64,000 nt of DNA from Agreia sp. Leaf283 (lineage in GTDB: Bacteria > Actinomycetota > Actinomycetes > Actinomycetales > Microbacteriaceae): positions 1,665,498 through 1,729,497 of the forward strand of contig NZ_LMNF01000001.1 in NCBI RefSeq assembly GCF_001422485.1. The letters are read 5' to 3'. The stretch's first letter is position 1, and each line of letters starts with the position of its first letter. The notes under the pieces were generated by a model. It searched no databases, had not been told where the DNA came from, and was given only the letters and a program-made list of their open reading frames with translations. This document shows positions 15,660 through 25,000 of this stretch, piece after piece. The position numbers and the translations under genes are program-made.

Positions 15660-16823
15660 ATGACACGAGCCGACTCGCATTCGCCCCGCCGTCGACCGAA
15701 CACCTCGCCGAGAGTCCGTTCGACGCTCGGCAGGGTGCCCACCCGCCGAGCCGAAGAGGCTCGCGTGCCGCAGCGGCGCATCCGGTTCAACCCCTTTCTC
15801 ATCGGTCTGCTGGGGGCGCTCGGCGCCTGCGTCGGGCTCGGGGTGTGGGGTGCCCTCGGCTCGCTGTCGACCGTGTTCGTGTACATCGGCATCGCGTACT
15901 TCATCGCGCTGGCGCTCGAGCCGCTGATGAAGCTCGCCGAGCGGCACAACATTCCGCGCTGGGCCGCATCGCTCGGAGTGGCCGTGCTCGCACTCGCGGT
16001 GATCGGCGGCGTCGCCCTGGCCATCGTGCCCAACCTCGTTCGGCAGGCGAATTACCTGATCTCCCACGCGAGCGAGCTGACCGACCGACTGCTGGCGCAG
16101 CCGTGGGTTATCTGGATCAGCGACCAGCTGGGCACCTCGCTCGACCTCGACTCGATCATCAAGGACATCACCTCGTTCCTCTCCGATCCCGACAAGCTCC
16201 TGTCGATCGGCGGCGGGCTGCTCTCGGTGGGGTCGGGCGTCTTCGAGGGAATCACGGCCGTGATCGTGGTGACCGTGCTCACCATCTACCTCACGCTGAC
16301 GCTCCGCGGCGTCATGGCGACCGTCTACCAGGCGGTTCCCCAATCGCGTCGCGCGGGATTCAGGGAGATCACGGAGGAGATCCTGGAGTCGGTCGGCAAG
16401 TACGTGGCCGGCCAGTTCGTGCTGGCTCTCGCGAACGCCACCATCACCCTGATCCTCGTTCTCATCGTGGGCGGCCCGGCACCCCTTCTGCTCGCCCTGG
16501 TCGCCTTCGTCTGCGCCCTCATCCCCGTGGTCGGTCCCATTCTCGGAACGACGATCGGAGCCGTGTCGATCCTCACGCTCAACCCCCTGGGCGCCCTCAT
16601 CTTCGCGATCATCATGCTGATCTACCTGCAGGTCGAGGCCTACATACTCACCCCGCGGGTCATGGCCAAGGCGGTCGCCGTGCCCGGCGTGCTCGTCATC
16701 GTGGCGGCGATCGGCGGAGCGGCTCTCGGAGGCATCCTCGGTGCGCTCGTCGCCGTGCCCGTGGTCGCTGCGGGAATCCTGATCTTCCAGCGGGTGATCC
16801 GCCCGATTCAGGACTCACGGTGA
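15660..16823 (+). CDS. AI-2E-family transporter (PerM/YdiK type) membrane protein
   Basis: A 387-residue polytopic protein. A basic cytoplasmic N-terminus of about 40 residues precedes the first membrane helices (FLIGLLGALGACVGLGVW, STVFVYIGIAYFIALALEPL). The family hallmarks are present: the EPLMKLAERHNIPRW loop, the long segment around residues 115-190, then VALIPVVGPILGTTIGA-like text (here FVCALIPVVGPILGTTIGA), and the C-terminal VEAYILTPRVMAKAVAVPGV helix region. About eight membrane spans can be drawn. Members have been linked to export of AI-2, Na+/H+ exchange or permease activity; the substrate here cannot be told. Confidence 0.9.
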   Translation: MTRADSHSPRRRPNTSPRVRSTLGRVPTRRAEEARVPQRRIRFNPFLIGLLGALGACVGLGVWGALGSLSTVFVYIGIAYFIALALEPLMKLAERHNIPRWAASLGVAVLALAVIGGVALAIVPNLVRQANYLISHASELTDRLLAQPWVIWISDQLGTSLDLDSIIKDITSFLSDPDKLLSIGGGLLSVGSGVFEGITAVIVVTVLTIYLTLTLRGVMATVYQAVPQSRRAGFREITEEILESVGKYVAGQFVLALANATITLILVLIVGGPAPLLLALVAFVCALIPVVGPILGTTIGAVSILTLNPLGALIFAIIMLIYLQVEAYILTPRVMAKAVAVPGVLVIVAAIGGAALGGILGALVAVPVVAAGILIFQRVIRPIQDSR

Positions 16824-16859
16824 CGCCGAGGGCGTAGCGTTGCGGCAGGAGGTTTCATC

Positions 16860-17162
16860 ATGAAAGCAGTCGTCAACGGCACCGTCATCGCCGAGGCACC
16901 CAAGGAAGATCTGATCGCCATCGAAGGGAACTGGTACTTTCCCCCGTCGAGCGTGAACGTCGACCTGCTCACTCCCAGCGACACGCCGTACACCTGTCCA
17001 TGGAAGGGCGAGTGCCAGTACTTCAGCGTGAGCGACAGCGGCGCGAGCCTCAAGGATCGCGCCTGGAGCTACCCGAAGCCCTACCCCGCCTCGTTCGACC
17101 GCGTGGGCAAGGACTTCAGCAACTACGTCGCGTTCTGGAAGGAAGTCCAGGTCGTCGAGTAG
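16860..17162 (+). CDS. DUF427 family protein
   Basis: A 100-residue soluble protein with the DUF427 pattern: MKAVVNGTVIAEAP, NWYFPPSSV, then TPYTCPWKGECQYFSVSD and RAWSYPKPYP. The CPWKG Cys and the aromatic residues are family-conserved. Length is typical; function is unknown. The ATG at 16860 has an AGGAGG site 7 bases upstream, and TAGCGT (16830-16835) could be its -10, giving a short leader of about 20 bases. A large hairpin directly after the gene should terminate its transcript. Confidence 0.9.
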   Translation: MKAVVNGTVIAEAPKEDLIAIEGNWYFPPSSVNVDLLTPSDTPYTCPWKGECQYFSVSDSGASLKDRAWSYPKPYPASFDRVGKDFSNYVAFWKEVQVVE

Positions 17163-17171
17163 TCGTCTCGT

Positions 17172-17229
17172 CGAGTTGCACGAAAACGCCGCCTCCCCGT
17201 CGGGTGAGGCGGCGTTTTCGTGCAACTCG
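17172..17229. terminator. Long perfect inverted-repeat terminator
   Basis: A perfect 24-bp inverted repeat (arms 17172-17195 and 17206-17229) with a 10-base loop. The arm contains CGAAAACGCCGCCTC, so the descending strand ends in GGCGTTTTCG. It lies just after the DUF427 stop codon. Confidence 0.85.
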
Positions 17230-17286
17230 GCGGAATCTCGTGCCACATTGGCCGGTTGCAGAGCATCGGGCTCAGGGGCCTCGGGC

Positions 17287-17292
17287 TAGCGT
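17287..17292 (+). promoter_or_regulatory. Leaderless -10 of the HD-domain gene
   Basis: TAGCGT, then 6 bases, then the ATG at 17299. Confidence 0.45.
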
Positions 17293-17298
17293 CGAGGC

Positions 17299-17910
17299 AT
17301 GACGGAACTCCTTCAGCTGCCCACCGGTGACACCGCGCTTCGCGCGCTCGACTGGGTGCAGCGCACCGAGGAGCGCTCCATCGCCAACCACAGCGTTCGC
17401 ACCTTCCTGCATGCCCGCGTGGTGGCGGCATCCGACGGCCTCGCTGCGGGCCAGGACTTCGACGCCGATCTTCTGTTCCTCGCCTGCGTGCTGCACGACA
17501 TCGGAACGACGGACGAGGCCGACGGCGAGCTGCGGTTCGAGGTCGACGGCGCCGATGCGGCCGCACGCTTCCTGGCCGCCGAAGGGATGTCCGCCGCCGA
17601 CACCGACCTGGTCTGGGAGGCCATCGCCCTGCACACCTCGCCCCAGATCGCCGAACACCGAGGACCGATCACGCGGCTGACTCGCCTCGGCGTGCGCGGC
17701 GACTTCGGCCTCGACACGGTCGCGGCGGCAGAGCGGAGTGCGATCGAGGAGGCCTATCCTCGCCTCGACGTCGAGAAGCACCTCGGCGACGCGGTGCTCG
17801 AACAGGCCCTGCGCAGGCCGGAGAAGGCCCCGCGCAACTCGTGGCCGGCGAGTCTCGTGCGCGCGCACCACGACGATCCGCACAACACGGGAGTCAGCGA
17901 AGCGTTCTGA
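17299..17910 (+). CDS. HD-domain metal-dependent phosphohydrolase
   Basis: A 203-residue protein of the HD superfamily. Metal ligands in order are His31 (IANHSVRTFLHA), the His66-Asp67 pair (ACVLHDIGTTDE) and a later His112 in EAIALHTSPQIAEH. The order and spacing resemble cyanamide-hydratase-like HD proteins, which share the NHSxRT and LHDIG segments. The substrate is not determined. The ATG is supported by the leaderless -10 spacing. The DJ-1-family gene follows after 21 bases with its own -10 element. Confidence 0.88.
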   Translation: MTELLQLPTGDTALRALDWVQRTEERSIANHSVRTFLHARVVAASDGLAAGQDFDADLLFLACVLHDIGTTDEADGELRFEVDGADAAARFLAAEGMSAADTDLVWEAIALHTSPQIAEHRGPITRLTRLGVRGDFGLDTVAAAERSAIEEAYPRLDVEKHLGDAVLEQALRRPEKAPRNSWPASLVRAHHDDPHNTGVSEAF

Positions 17911-17919
17911 GTGTGCGGA

Positions 17920-17925
17920 TAGGGT
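17920..17925 (+). promoter_or_regulatory. Leaderless -10 of the DJ-1/PfpI gene
   Basis: TAGGGT, then 6 bases, then the ATG at 17932. Confidence 0.45.
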
Positions 17926-17931
17926 GTCACC

Positions 17932-18522
17932 ATGACCAAGCACATCGGCATTCTGTTGTTCGACGACGTCGAGGAACTCGACGCCGTCGGTCCGTGGGAG
18001 GTGCTCTCGTGGTGGACGCGCACGAACCCCGAGGACGGGTACGACGTGCTGATGATGGCCGATTCGCTCGACCCCGTCACCTGCGCCAAGGGCATGCGCA
18101 TTCTGCCCGATGTGCGGGTGGATGCCGCACCGCCTCTCGAGGTGCTCATCTATCCGGGCGGACGCGGCACTCGCAGGCACCTCGTCGACGAGGCGCGGAT
18201 CGAGTGGGTGCGCGCGCAGCGAGCCGCGGTTCCCCTGATGACCAGTGTCTGCACCGGCTCGCTCGTCTACGCGGCCGCCGGCATCCTCGGCCACCGGCCG
18301 GCGACGACGCACTGGGGTTCGCTCGAGCGGCTCGGCGAACTCGACCCGAGCATCGAGGTGCGCCCCGACGATCGCTTCGTCGACGACGGCGACGTGATCA
18401 CGTCGGCGGGTGTCTCGGCGGGCATAGACATGGCTCTGCATCTCGTCGCACGTCTCGCGGGAGTCGAACGCGCCCGCGAGGTGCGCCGCGGCATCCAGTA
18501 CGACCCGCAGCCGCCCGTCTGA
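17932..18522 (+). CDS. DJ-1/PfpI-family protein, isonitrile-hydratase-like
   Basis: A 196-residue class-I-glutamine-amidotransferase-like protein. The nucleophile elbow is SVCTGSLVYAAAGIL with Cys107. The following GHRPATTHWGSLERL, with His-Trp, is characteristic of the isonitrile hydratase subgroup. The acidic residue near the N-terminus (LLFDDVEELDAVGPWEVL) completes the usual site. Subgroup members hydrate isonitriles to N-formamides or act as regulators when fused to AraC domains; there is no DNA-binding domain here. It ends 16 bases from the convergent SprT-like gene with no visible terminator. Confidence 0.85.
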   Translation: MTKHIGILLFDDVEELDAVGPWEVLSWWTRTNPEDGYDVLMMADSLDPVTCAKGMRILPDVRVDAAPPLEVLIYPGGRGTRRHLVDEARIEWVRAQRAAVPLMTSVCTGSLVYAAAGILGHRPATTHWGSLERLGELDPSIEVRPDDRFVDDGDVITSAGVSAGIDMALHLVARLAGVERAREVRRGIQYDPQPPV

Positions 18523-18538
18523 GCCCCACGCATGCGCG

Positions 18539-19030
18539 CTAGAGACGCGAGGCCGCCTGGCGCCTGCGCGCCGGGTCGATCTCGCGGCGCTGCCAGGTGA
18601 TGACGTTGGCCGGGTCGAACCGCTTGGAGCACATGCCGCAGGCGAGCGTGCGCGCCGGCTTGCGATAGCGGAAGTGCTCGTGGCCCGCGGGGCAGGTGCC
18701 CGCCCACGGCGCCAGTTCGTCGGCGACCGAGCCGGTGTGCGTGCGCGACCCCACGTATCCGATGGATGCCGCTATGCGCCTCCACGACGGACCGTGCCCC
18801 GCCCGGTGGCCGGCCATCGCGTGCGCGACCTCGTGCAGCAGCACCTGGTGGATCTCGTCGTCGTCGAAGGTGGCGGCCAGGTAGCGCGAGACCGTGATGC
18901 GCTTGGTCGTGAAGCTGCAGAGCCCCGCGCGCGTCTTGGCGTTGTCGAACCCGAACGACCACACCCGCGGATCGAGATGGAGGGCTATGAGGGCGTCTGC
19001 CCAGACGCGTACTTTCCCTAGATCAGCCAC
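18539..19030 (-). CDS. SprT-like zinc metalloprotein
   Basis: A 163-residue protein with a zincin motif HEVAHAMAGH (His66, Glu67, His70) and a C-terminal zinc ribbon (GTCPAGHEHFRYRKPARTLA, then CGMC). This is the SprT/SPRTN-like arrangement. Eukaryotic relatives cut DNA-protein crosslinks; bacterial members are poorly characterised. The GTG start at 19030 lies 6 bases after TAAGGT. Length is normal for the family. Confidence 0.9.
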   Translation of the reverse strand: MADLGKVRVWADALIALHLDPRVWSFGFDNAKTRAGLCSFTTKRITVSRYLAATFDDDEIHQVLLHEVAHAMAGHRAGHGPSWRRIAASIGYVGSRTHTGSVADELAPWAGTCPAGHEHFRYRKPARTLACGMCSKRFDPANVITWQRREIDPARRRQAASRL

Positions 19031-19036
19031 GGGGAA

Positions 19037-19042
19037 ACCTTA
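19037..19042 (-). promoter_or_regulatory. Leaderless -10 of the SprT-like gene
   Basis: TAAGGT on the minus strand, 6 bases before the GTG at 19030. Confidence 0.5.
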
Positions 19043-19088
19043 ACCCGAGCGTGCGACATCGGCCCCCGAGTGGCCGTGGAGGCACGGG

Positions 19089-19604
19089 TCAGGACTCGGA
19101 GAGGAACGACTCGGTCACCGCGACGGCCACGAGCGAGCTCTCGAGCTGGTCGAGCGAGGCGCCCATCTTCTCGTAGAGGAAGACGGTGGCCTTGAAGTCG
19201 ACCAGGGCGGCCTCGTAGTCGCCCAGGTCGAACAGCACCTTGCCTCGGGTGAGCTGCGACGCGGCCTCGAGCGGACCCCACTCGTGCACCCGCGCCTCGT
19301 CGACGCACAGCGACAGTTCAGACAGGGCCGCCTGCAGCTTGCCCTGGTACTGCTGCACCTGCGCGCGGCGGATGCGGGCGCCGAGCAGCTGCTCGCGGTC
19401 GCCCGAGAAGCGGGTGTGGCGCACGGCCTCGTTCGCCACGGTCCATGCCTCGTCGAGGCGCCCGAGCAGCCGGTACAGCCCGACCTTCTCGTTGAGGGCC
19501 GAGAGGCTGCGCAGCTGGCCCAGCTCGCCGAGTCGCGCGGATGCCGCCGCGACGTCGATCTTCTCCCTCAGGTTGCGGGGGTCGTAGCCGGTGATGATGC
19601 TCAC
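19089..19604 (-). CDS. TPR-like helical repeat protein
   Basis: A 171-residue all-helical protein with repeating pairs such as ALNEKVGLYRLLGRLDEAWT, ARIRRAQVQQYQGKLQAALS and TRGKVLFDLGDYEAALVDFK, which fit three to four tetratricopeptide-like repeats of about 40 residues. The GTG at 19604 (VSIITGYDPRNLREKI) is the best start; the frame stays open upstream but overlaps the PQQ-type dehydrogenase gene. There is no signal peptide or enzyme motif, so it is likely a cytoplasmic scaffold. The specific function is unknown. Confidence 0.7.
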   Translation of the reverse strand: MSIITGYDPRNLREKIDVAAASARLGELGQLRSLSALNEKVGLYRLLGRLDEAWTVANEAVRHTRFSGDREQLLGARIRRAQVQQYQGKLQAALSELSLCVDEARVHEWGPLEAASQLTRGKVLFDLGDYEAALVDFKATVFLYEKMGASLDQLESSLVAVAVTESFLSES

Positions 19605-19680
19605 GTGTGTCAGGTACTCCGTTGCTCGGCGCGTGGTGCTCCCGCGGCCGAACGGGTCGGTCGGCGGGCTGCGAACAACC

Positions 19681-20859
19681 CTATCCGGAGGTCGCCGCGA
19701 GAGTGACTCGATACAGCGTGTCGTCCCCCGATCGGGGCTCGCCTCGGCCGTCGGTGTTGTTCGTGATGAGCAGCAGGCCGCCGTCACCCGTCGCATGCAC
19801 GTCGCGGACGCGCCCGAGCTGGCCTGAGAAGAACTCCCGGGTCTGAACGCCCCCGGTCGCGTCGATCGTCCACAGTCTCTCGCCGCCGAGCCCGGCCATG
19901 AACACGGTGTCGCCGACCACCGCGATCCCGCTCGGGCTGGCGTCGTCGGTGCCCCACTGCGCGATGGGCGCAACGAACCGGGTGTCCGACGAATCGATGC
20001 CCTCGACCGTCGGCCAGCCGTAGTTCGCGCCGGGAACGATGATGTTCAGCTCGTCCCACGTGTCCTGGCCGAACTCCGCGGCGTACATCGTGCCGTCCGG
20101 GCCCCACGCGATTCCCTGCGGGTTGCGGTGGCCGAGGCTGTAGACCGGCGAGCCCGCGATCGGGTTGTCCGCGGGGACCGAGCCCGTGGCATCCAGTCGC
20201 AGGATCTTGCCGCCCAGGTAGCCCGGGTCCTGGGCGCCCTCGCGCTGGTTCGCGTCGCCTGTGGTGATGTAGAGCTTGTCGTCCGGGCCGAACGCGATGC
20301 GGCCGCCGTTGTGGTTCGACGCCTTGGGCAGGCCGGTGATGACCTCGGTGGCCGGCCCGAGTGCGAGGGATGCTGCCGCCCCGGTGAGCGGGAACGACAC
20401 GACCCGGTTGTCGCCGTCGGTCGTGAAATACGCGAAGAGGCGTCGCTCGGCGCCGTCGCCGTGCACCGCGATGCCGAGCAGGCCGCCCTCGCCCGACGCG
20501 GCGACGCCGCCCACGCCGCCGATCGCCCGCTTCTGGCCGGCCGGGTCGACGAGCACGATCTGCGCCGAGTCTCGCTCAGAGATCAGGATGCCGTCGGTGC
20601 CGACGGGCGCGATCGACCAGGGTGCCGCGAGGTCGTTCGCCAGCGGGATCAGCTCGCCGGTGGGCGTGTACGCGCCCGTGAGCGGGGGAGCGGTCGGGGT
20701 GGCGCTGGCCGTCGGGGTCGGCGTCGGGGTAGCCGATGCGGTGGCCGACGGAGTCGCCGTCGCGACCGTGCGCTCGGGGCGCGGCGCCTCGCATCCGGCC
20801 AGCACGAGCAGGGCGACGGCGCTCGCGGCGAGGGCCGAGGTGGTTCGTCGGATGCTCAT
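19681..20859 (-). CDS. PQQ-dependent sugar dehydrogenase-type beta-propeller lipoprotein
   Basis: A 392-residue exported protein. The signal peptide ends in a lipobox (LLVLAGCEAP, Cys near residue 23), followed by a linker of Ala, Thr, Pro and Ser to about residue 60. The rest is a soluble-glucose/sorbosone-dehydrogenase six-blade propeller: LAAPWSIAPVG, EGGLLGIAVHG, SNHNGGRIAFGPDDKLYITT with the typical NHNGG motif, and SLGHRNPQGIAWGPDG. E. coli YliI is a well-studied relative. The ATG at 20859 has an AGGAG site. It should sit on the outer membrane face; whether PQQ is available is not shown in this window. Confidence 0.9.
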   Translation of the reverse strand: MSIRRTTSALAASAVALLVLAGCEAPRPERTVATATPSATASATPTPTPTASATPTAPPLTGAYTPTGELIPLANDLAAPWSIAPVGTDGILISERDSAQIVLVDPAGQKRAIGGVGGVAASGEGGLLGIAVHGDGAERRLFAYFTTDGDNRVVSFPLTGAAASLALGPATEVITGLPKASNHNGGRIAFGPDDKLYITTGDANQREGAQDPGYLGGKILRLDATGSVPADNPIAGSPVYSLGHRNPQGIAWGPDGTMYAAEFGQDTWDELNIIVPGANYGWPTVEGIDSSDTRFVAPIAQWGTDDASPSGIAVVGDTVFMAGLGGERLWTIDATGGVQTREFFSGQLGRVRDVHATGDGGLLLITNNTDGRGEPRSGDDTLYRVTLAATSG

Positions 20860-20883
20860 GGTGTCTCCTGCCTGGGGCCCCGG

Positions 20884-21774
20884 TCAGGGCTTGATCTGGA
20901 AGATGCTGCGCCCCGGCGGGGGCGACTTCACGGCGGTCTGGTCGGTGACGATGGCTGCGCCCGCGATAAAGTTGCGCAGCTCGGCGCCTGTGACGACCTT
21001 GGATGCGACGGGATCGCCGGCCACGAGCCGCGGCAGGCGCTCGAAGGGCAGCGGGGAGCGGGAGCCGAACATGACCACGTTGCCGAAACGCTTGGCCTTC
21101 AGCATCTGCGAGTCGAGGACGATCGACACGTGATCGAACACGCTCGACAGGGTGGCGGCCTGTCCGCGGGCGAAGGCGAGTCCGGCGCCGTCGGCGACGT
21201 TCACCGCGATCATGCCGTCGTCGGAGAGAAGCGTGCGGCCGAGGGTGTAGAACTCGGCGCTCGTGACGTGGGCCGGCGTGCGCGCGCCGGAGAAGACATC
21301 CACCACCAGCAGATCGACGTTGCCGACCAGCCCCGGCGGGAACGCGGCGAGCACCTCGCGCGCGTCGCCGTGCCGGATGCGGATCTGGGCGTCGCGGGGC
21401 AGGGGCAGCTCCCGGCGCACGAGATCGACGAGGTCGCTTTCGTACTCCACGACCTGCTGCCGCGATCCGGGCCTGGTCGCCGCGACGTAGCGCGGGAGGG
21501 TGAGGCCGCCGCCGCCGAGGTGCACGGCGGTGATCGGGTCGCCCTCGGGGCGCACGAGATCGATGCCGTGGCCGATGCGGCGCACGTACTCGAAGTTGAG
21601 GTGGGTGGGGTCGTCGAGGTCGACGTGCGATTGCGGAGTGCCGTCGACGACGAGCAGAAAGCTGCCGGGGGAGTAGCGGTCGGACTCGATCCGGGCGTGG
21701 AAGCCGCTCTTCGACAGGGTTGCCGATGGATGCCCGGGCTCGGCCCGATCGGCGCCTCGCGTGGATCTGCTCAT
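20884..21774 (-). CDS. Spermidine-synthase-like methyltransferase-fold protein (paralogue 1)
   Basis: A 296-residue Rossmann-fold protein. LVVDGTPQSHVDLDDPTHLN resembles the substrate loop of spermidine synthase, ITAVHLGGGGLTLPRYVAAT is the glycine-rich cofactor loop, VVEYESDLVDLVRREL carries the acidic ribose-binding residue and VDLLVVDVFSGARTP the catalytic-side Asp. Actinobacteria have many such proteins that are not proven to make polyamines. A second, clearly related gene lies at 29546-30322, on the far side of rpoBC. The ATG at 21774 is 6 bases after a GATACT hexamer (leaderless). The PQQ-type gene follows after 24 bases. Confidence 0.8.
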   Translation of the reverse strand: MSRSTRGADRAEPGHPSATLSKSGFHARIESDRYSPGSFLLVVDGTPQSHVDLDDPTHLNFEYVRRIGHGIDLVRPEGDPITAVHLGGGGLTLPRYVAATRPGSRQQVVEYESDLVDLVRRELPLPRDAQIRIRHGDAREVLAAFPPGLVGNVDLLVVDVFSGARTPAHVTSAEFYTLGRTLLSDDGMIAVNVADGAGLAFARGQAATLSSVFDHVSIVLDSQMLKAKRFGNVVMFGSRSPLPFERLPRLVAGDPVASKVVTGAELRNFIAGAAIVTDQTAVKSPPPGRSIFQIKP

Positions 21775-21780
21775 GGTTCC

Positions 21781-21786
21781 AGTATC
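21781..21786 (-). promoter_or_regulatory. Leaderless -10 of spermidine-synthase-like paralogue 1
   Basis: GATACT on the minus strand, 6 bases before the ATG at 21774. It abuts a copy of the dispersed repeat. Confidence 0.4.
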
Positions 21787-21809
21787 CCTTCGACGAGCTC
21801 AGGGAACGA
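21785..21809. repeat. Single dispersed repeat copy upstream of rpoB
   Basis: One unit, CCCTTCGACGAGCTCAGGGA, followed by ACG. It lies between the divergent spermidine-synthase-like and rpoB genes. Confidence 0.85.
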
Positions 21810-21858
21810 CGGAGCGGGCGGTTATACCGGAGATTCAGAAACTAATCAAGAAAAGCGG

Positions 21859-21887
21859 TGGACAGGCGCGTCGGATTCACCTATAGT
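21859..21887 (+). promoter_or_regulatory. Promoter of rpoB-rpoC
   Basis: TGGACA (21859-21864), a 17-base spacer and TATAGT (21882-21887) form a strong sigma-70-type promoter. Transcription should begin near 21894, about 170 bases before rpoB. Confidence 0.7.
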
Positions 21888-21894
21888 TGACCTT

Positions 21895-22062
21895 TGCGCT
21901 CCCAGTAAAACCATGCCCTCATATCGCGGTCGGCAGCCGTGGTTTTACATCCCCGAACTTCTTGACAAATGTAGGTCGAAGCCGGGTGCGATCGCAAACG
22001 AAACATCCTTATTAGTCAACCGACAGTACTGAGACCCGACGGGGTCCACGGAGGTTATTTCC
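21895..22062 (+). promoter_or_regulatory. Structured 5' leader of rpoB
   Basis: The leader contains an 11-bp stem, GTAAAACCATG (21905-21915) with CGTGGTTTTAC (21938-21948), allowing one G-U pair. A TTGACA at 21962-21967 may be a second -35 without an obvious -10. The rpoB ribosome-binding site GGAGG is at 22050-22054. Function is unknown; attenuation or autoregulation is possible. Confidence 0.5.
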
Positions 22063-25000
22063 TTGGCTGCTGCGCGCAACGCATCCACCAACTCACCCAA
22101 GACCGGGAGAAACGCATCGCGTCTCTCGTTCGCGAAGATCACAGACACTCTGACGGTCCCGGATCTGCTCGCTCTGCAGACCGAGAGCTTCGACTGGCTC
22201 GTCGGCAACGACATCTGGAAAGAGCGCGTCGCCGAGGCGAAGAAGGCCGGTCGTCAGGACCTCGCCAACAACTCGGGACTCGAGGAGATCTTCGAGGAGA
22301 TCTCCCCGATCGAGGACCTCGGCGAGACGATGCAGCTGAGCTTCACCGCTCCGTTCCTCGAGCCTGAGAAGTACACGATCGACGAGTGCAAGGAGCGCGG
22401 CAAGACCTATGCGGCTCCCCTCTACGTCGAGGCCGAGTTCATGAACCACCAGACCGGTGAGATCAAGACGCAGACCGTCTTCATGGGCGACTTCCCGCTC
22501 ATGACCGAGCGCGGCACGTTCATCATCAACGGCACCGAGCGTGTCGTTGTCTCGCAGCTCGTGCGCAGCCCCGGCGTGTACTTCGAGCGCGCCCAGGAGA
22601 AGACGTCTGATAAAGACATCTACTCCTCGCGCATCATCCCGAGCCGTGGTGCATGGCTCGAGTTCGAGATCGACAAGCGCGACCAGGTCGGCGTTCGCAT
22701 CGACCGCAAGCGCAAGCAGAGCGTCACCGTCTTCCTCAAGGCCCTCGGCCTCACGAGCGAAGAGATCCTCTCCGAGTTCAAGGGATACGCATCCATCGAG
22801 GCCACCCTCGAGAAGGACACGATCCTGACGAAGGAAGAGGCGCTGAAGGACATCTACCGCAAGCTCCGTCCGGGCGAGCAGGTCGCTGCCGAGGCCGCGC
22901 GTGCGCTGCTCGACAACTTCTACTTCAACTCGAAGCGCTACGACCTGGCCAAGGTCGGTCGGTACAAGATCAACCGCAAGCTCGGCATCGAGAGCGCGCT
23001 GAGCAACTCGGTGCTCACGGTCGAGGACATCATCGCCACGATCAAGTACCTGGTCGCCCTTCACGACAACCAGACGACGATCCCCGGCACCCGCGAGGGC
23101 AAGAAGGTCGACATCCGTCTCGACGTCGATGACATCGACCACTTCGGAAACCGTCGCATCCGCGCCGTCGGCGAGCTCATCCAGAACCAGGTCCGCACGG
23201 GTCTGTCCCGCATGGAGCGCGTCGTTCGCGAGCGTATGACGACTCAGGACATCGAGGCCATCACGCCGCAGACCCTGATCAACGTGCGCCCTGTCGTCGC
23301 CGCGATCAAGGAGTTCTTCGGAACCAGCCAGCTGTCGCAGTTCATGGACCAGAACAACCCCCTCGCGGGCCTGACGCACAAGCGTCGCCTCTCCGCGCTG
23401 GGCCCGGGTGGTCTGAGCCGTGAGCGCGCCGGTGTCGAGGTGCGAGACGTTCACCCGTCGCACTACGGCCGTATGTGCCCCATCGAGACCCCTGAAGGCC
23501 CGAACATCGGTCTGATCGGTTCGCTCGCCTCGTTCGCGCGCATCAACTCGTTCGGTTTCATCGAGACCCCGTATCGTCGCGTCGTCGACGGCGTGGTCAC
23601 GGCGACCATCGACTACCTGACCGCAAGCGAAGAAGACGAGTACATCGTCGCCCAGGCCAACGCGCCGCTCACCGGTGAGGCCCGCTTCGCCGAGTCGCGC
23701 GTCCTCGCCCGCCGCAAGGGCGGAGAGGTCGACCTGTTCCCGGCCGAGGACATCGGCTACATGGACGTCTCGCCGCGCCAGATGGTGTCGGTCGCGACCT
23801 CGCTCATCCCCTTCCTCGAGCACGACGATGCGAACCGCGCCCTCATGGGTGCGAACATGCAGCGCCAGGCCGTTCCGCTGCTCCGCAGCGAGAGCCCGCT
23901 CGTGGGTACCGGTATGGAGGGCTACGCCGCCATCGACGCCGGAGACGTGGTCACCACGCTCAAGGCGGGTGTCGTCTCCGAGGTCTCGGCAGACGTCGTC
24001 ACCGTGCAGCTCGACGAGGGTGGAACGCAGGACTACTACCTGCGCAAGTTCGACCGCTCCAACCAGGGCACCAGCTACAACCACCGTGTGATCGTCGCCG
24101 AGGGCGAGCGGGTCGAGGTCGGCCAGGTTCTGGCCGATGGTCCCGCCACCGAGAACGGCGAGCTCGCGCTCGGCAAGAACCTCCTCGTGGCGTTCATGCC
24201 GTGGGAGGGCTACAACTTCGAAGACGCGATGATCCTGAGCCAGAACCTGGTGAAAGACGACGTGCTCTCCTCGATCCACATCGAGGAGTACGAGGTCGAC
24301 GCGCGCGACACCAAGCTGGGTAAAGAGGAGATCACCCGTGACCTCCCCAACGTCTCGCCTGAGCTGCTCGCAGACCTCGACGAGCGCGGCATCATCCGCA
24401 TCGGTGCCGAGGTCCGCCCCGGCGACATCCTCGTCGGCAAGGTCACGCCCAAGGGCGAGACCGAGCTCAGCGCCGAGGAGCGCCTGCTGCGCGCCATCTT
24501 CAACGAGAAGAGCCGCGAGGTTCGCGACACGTCGCTGAAGGTTCCCCACGGTGAGCAGGGCACGATCATCGCCGTCAAGGAGTTCTCCGCCGAGAACGAC
24601 GACGAGCTCGGGTCGGGCGTCAACCAGCGTGTTGTCGTCTACATCGCCCAGAAGCGCAAGATCACCGAGGGCGACAAGCTCGCCGGCCGTCACGGCAACA
24701 AGGGCGTCATCTCCAAGATCCTTCCGGTCGAGGACATGCCGTTCCTGGCAGACGGTACCCCCGTCGACATCGTGCTGAACCCGCTGGGAATCCCCGGTCG
24801 AATGAACTTCGGCCAGGTTCTCGAGACGCACCTCGGCTGGATCGCCAAGCAGGGCTGGGAGGTCGAAGGCAAGCCCAAGTGGGCTGCAGAGCTGCCCGAG
24901 CAGGCCCGCAAGGCTGCTCCGAACACCAAGGTCGCGACCCCCGTGTTCGACGGTGCTTTTGAGGAAGAGATCGCCGGTCTGCTCGACTCGACGACCCCGA

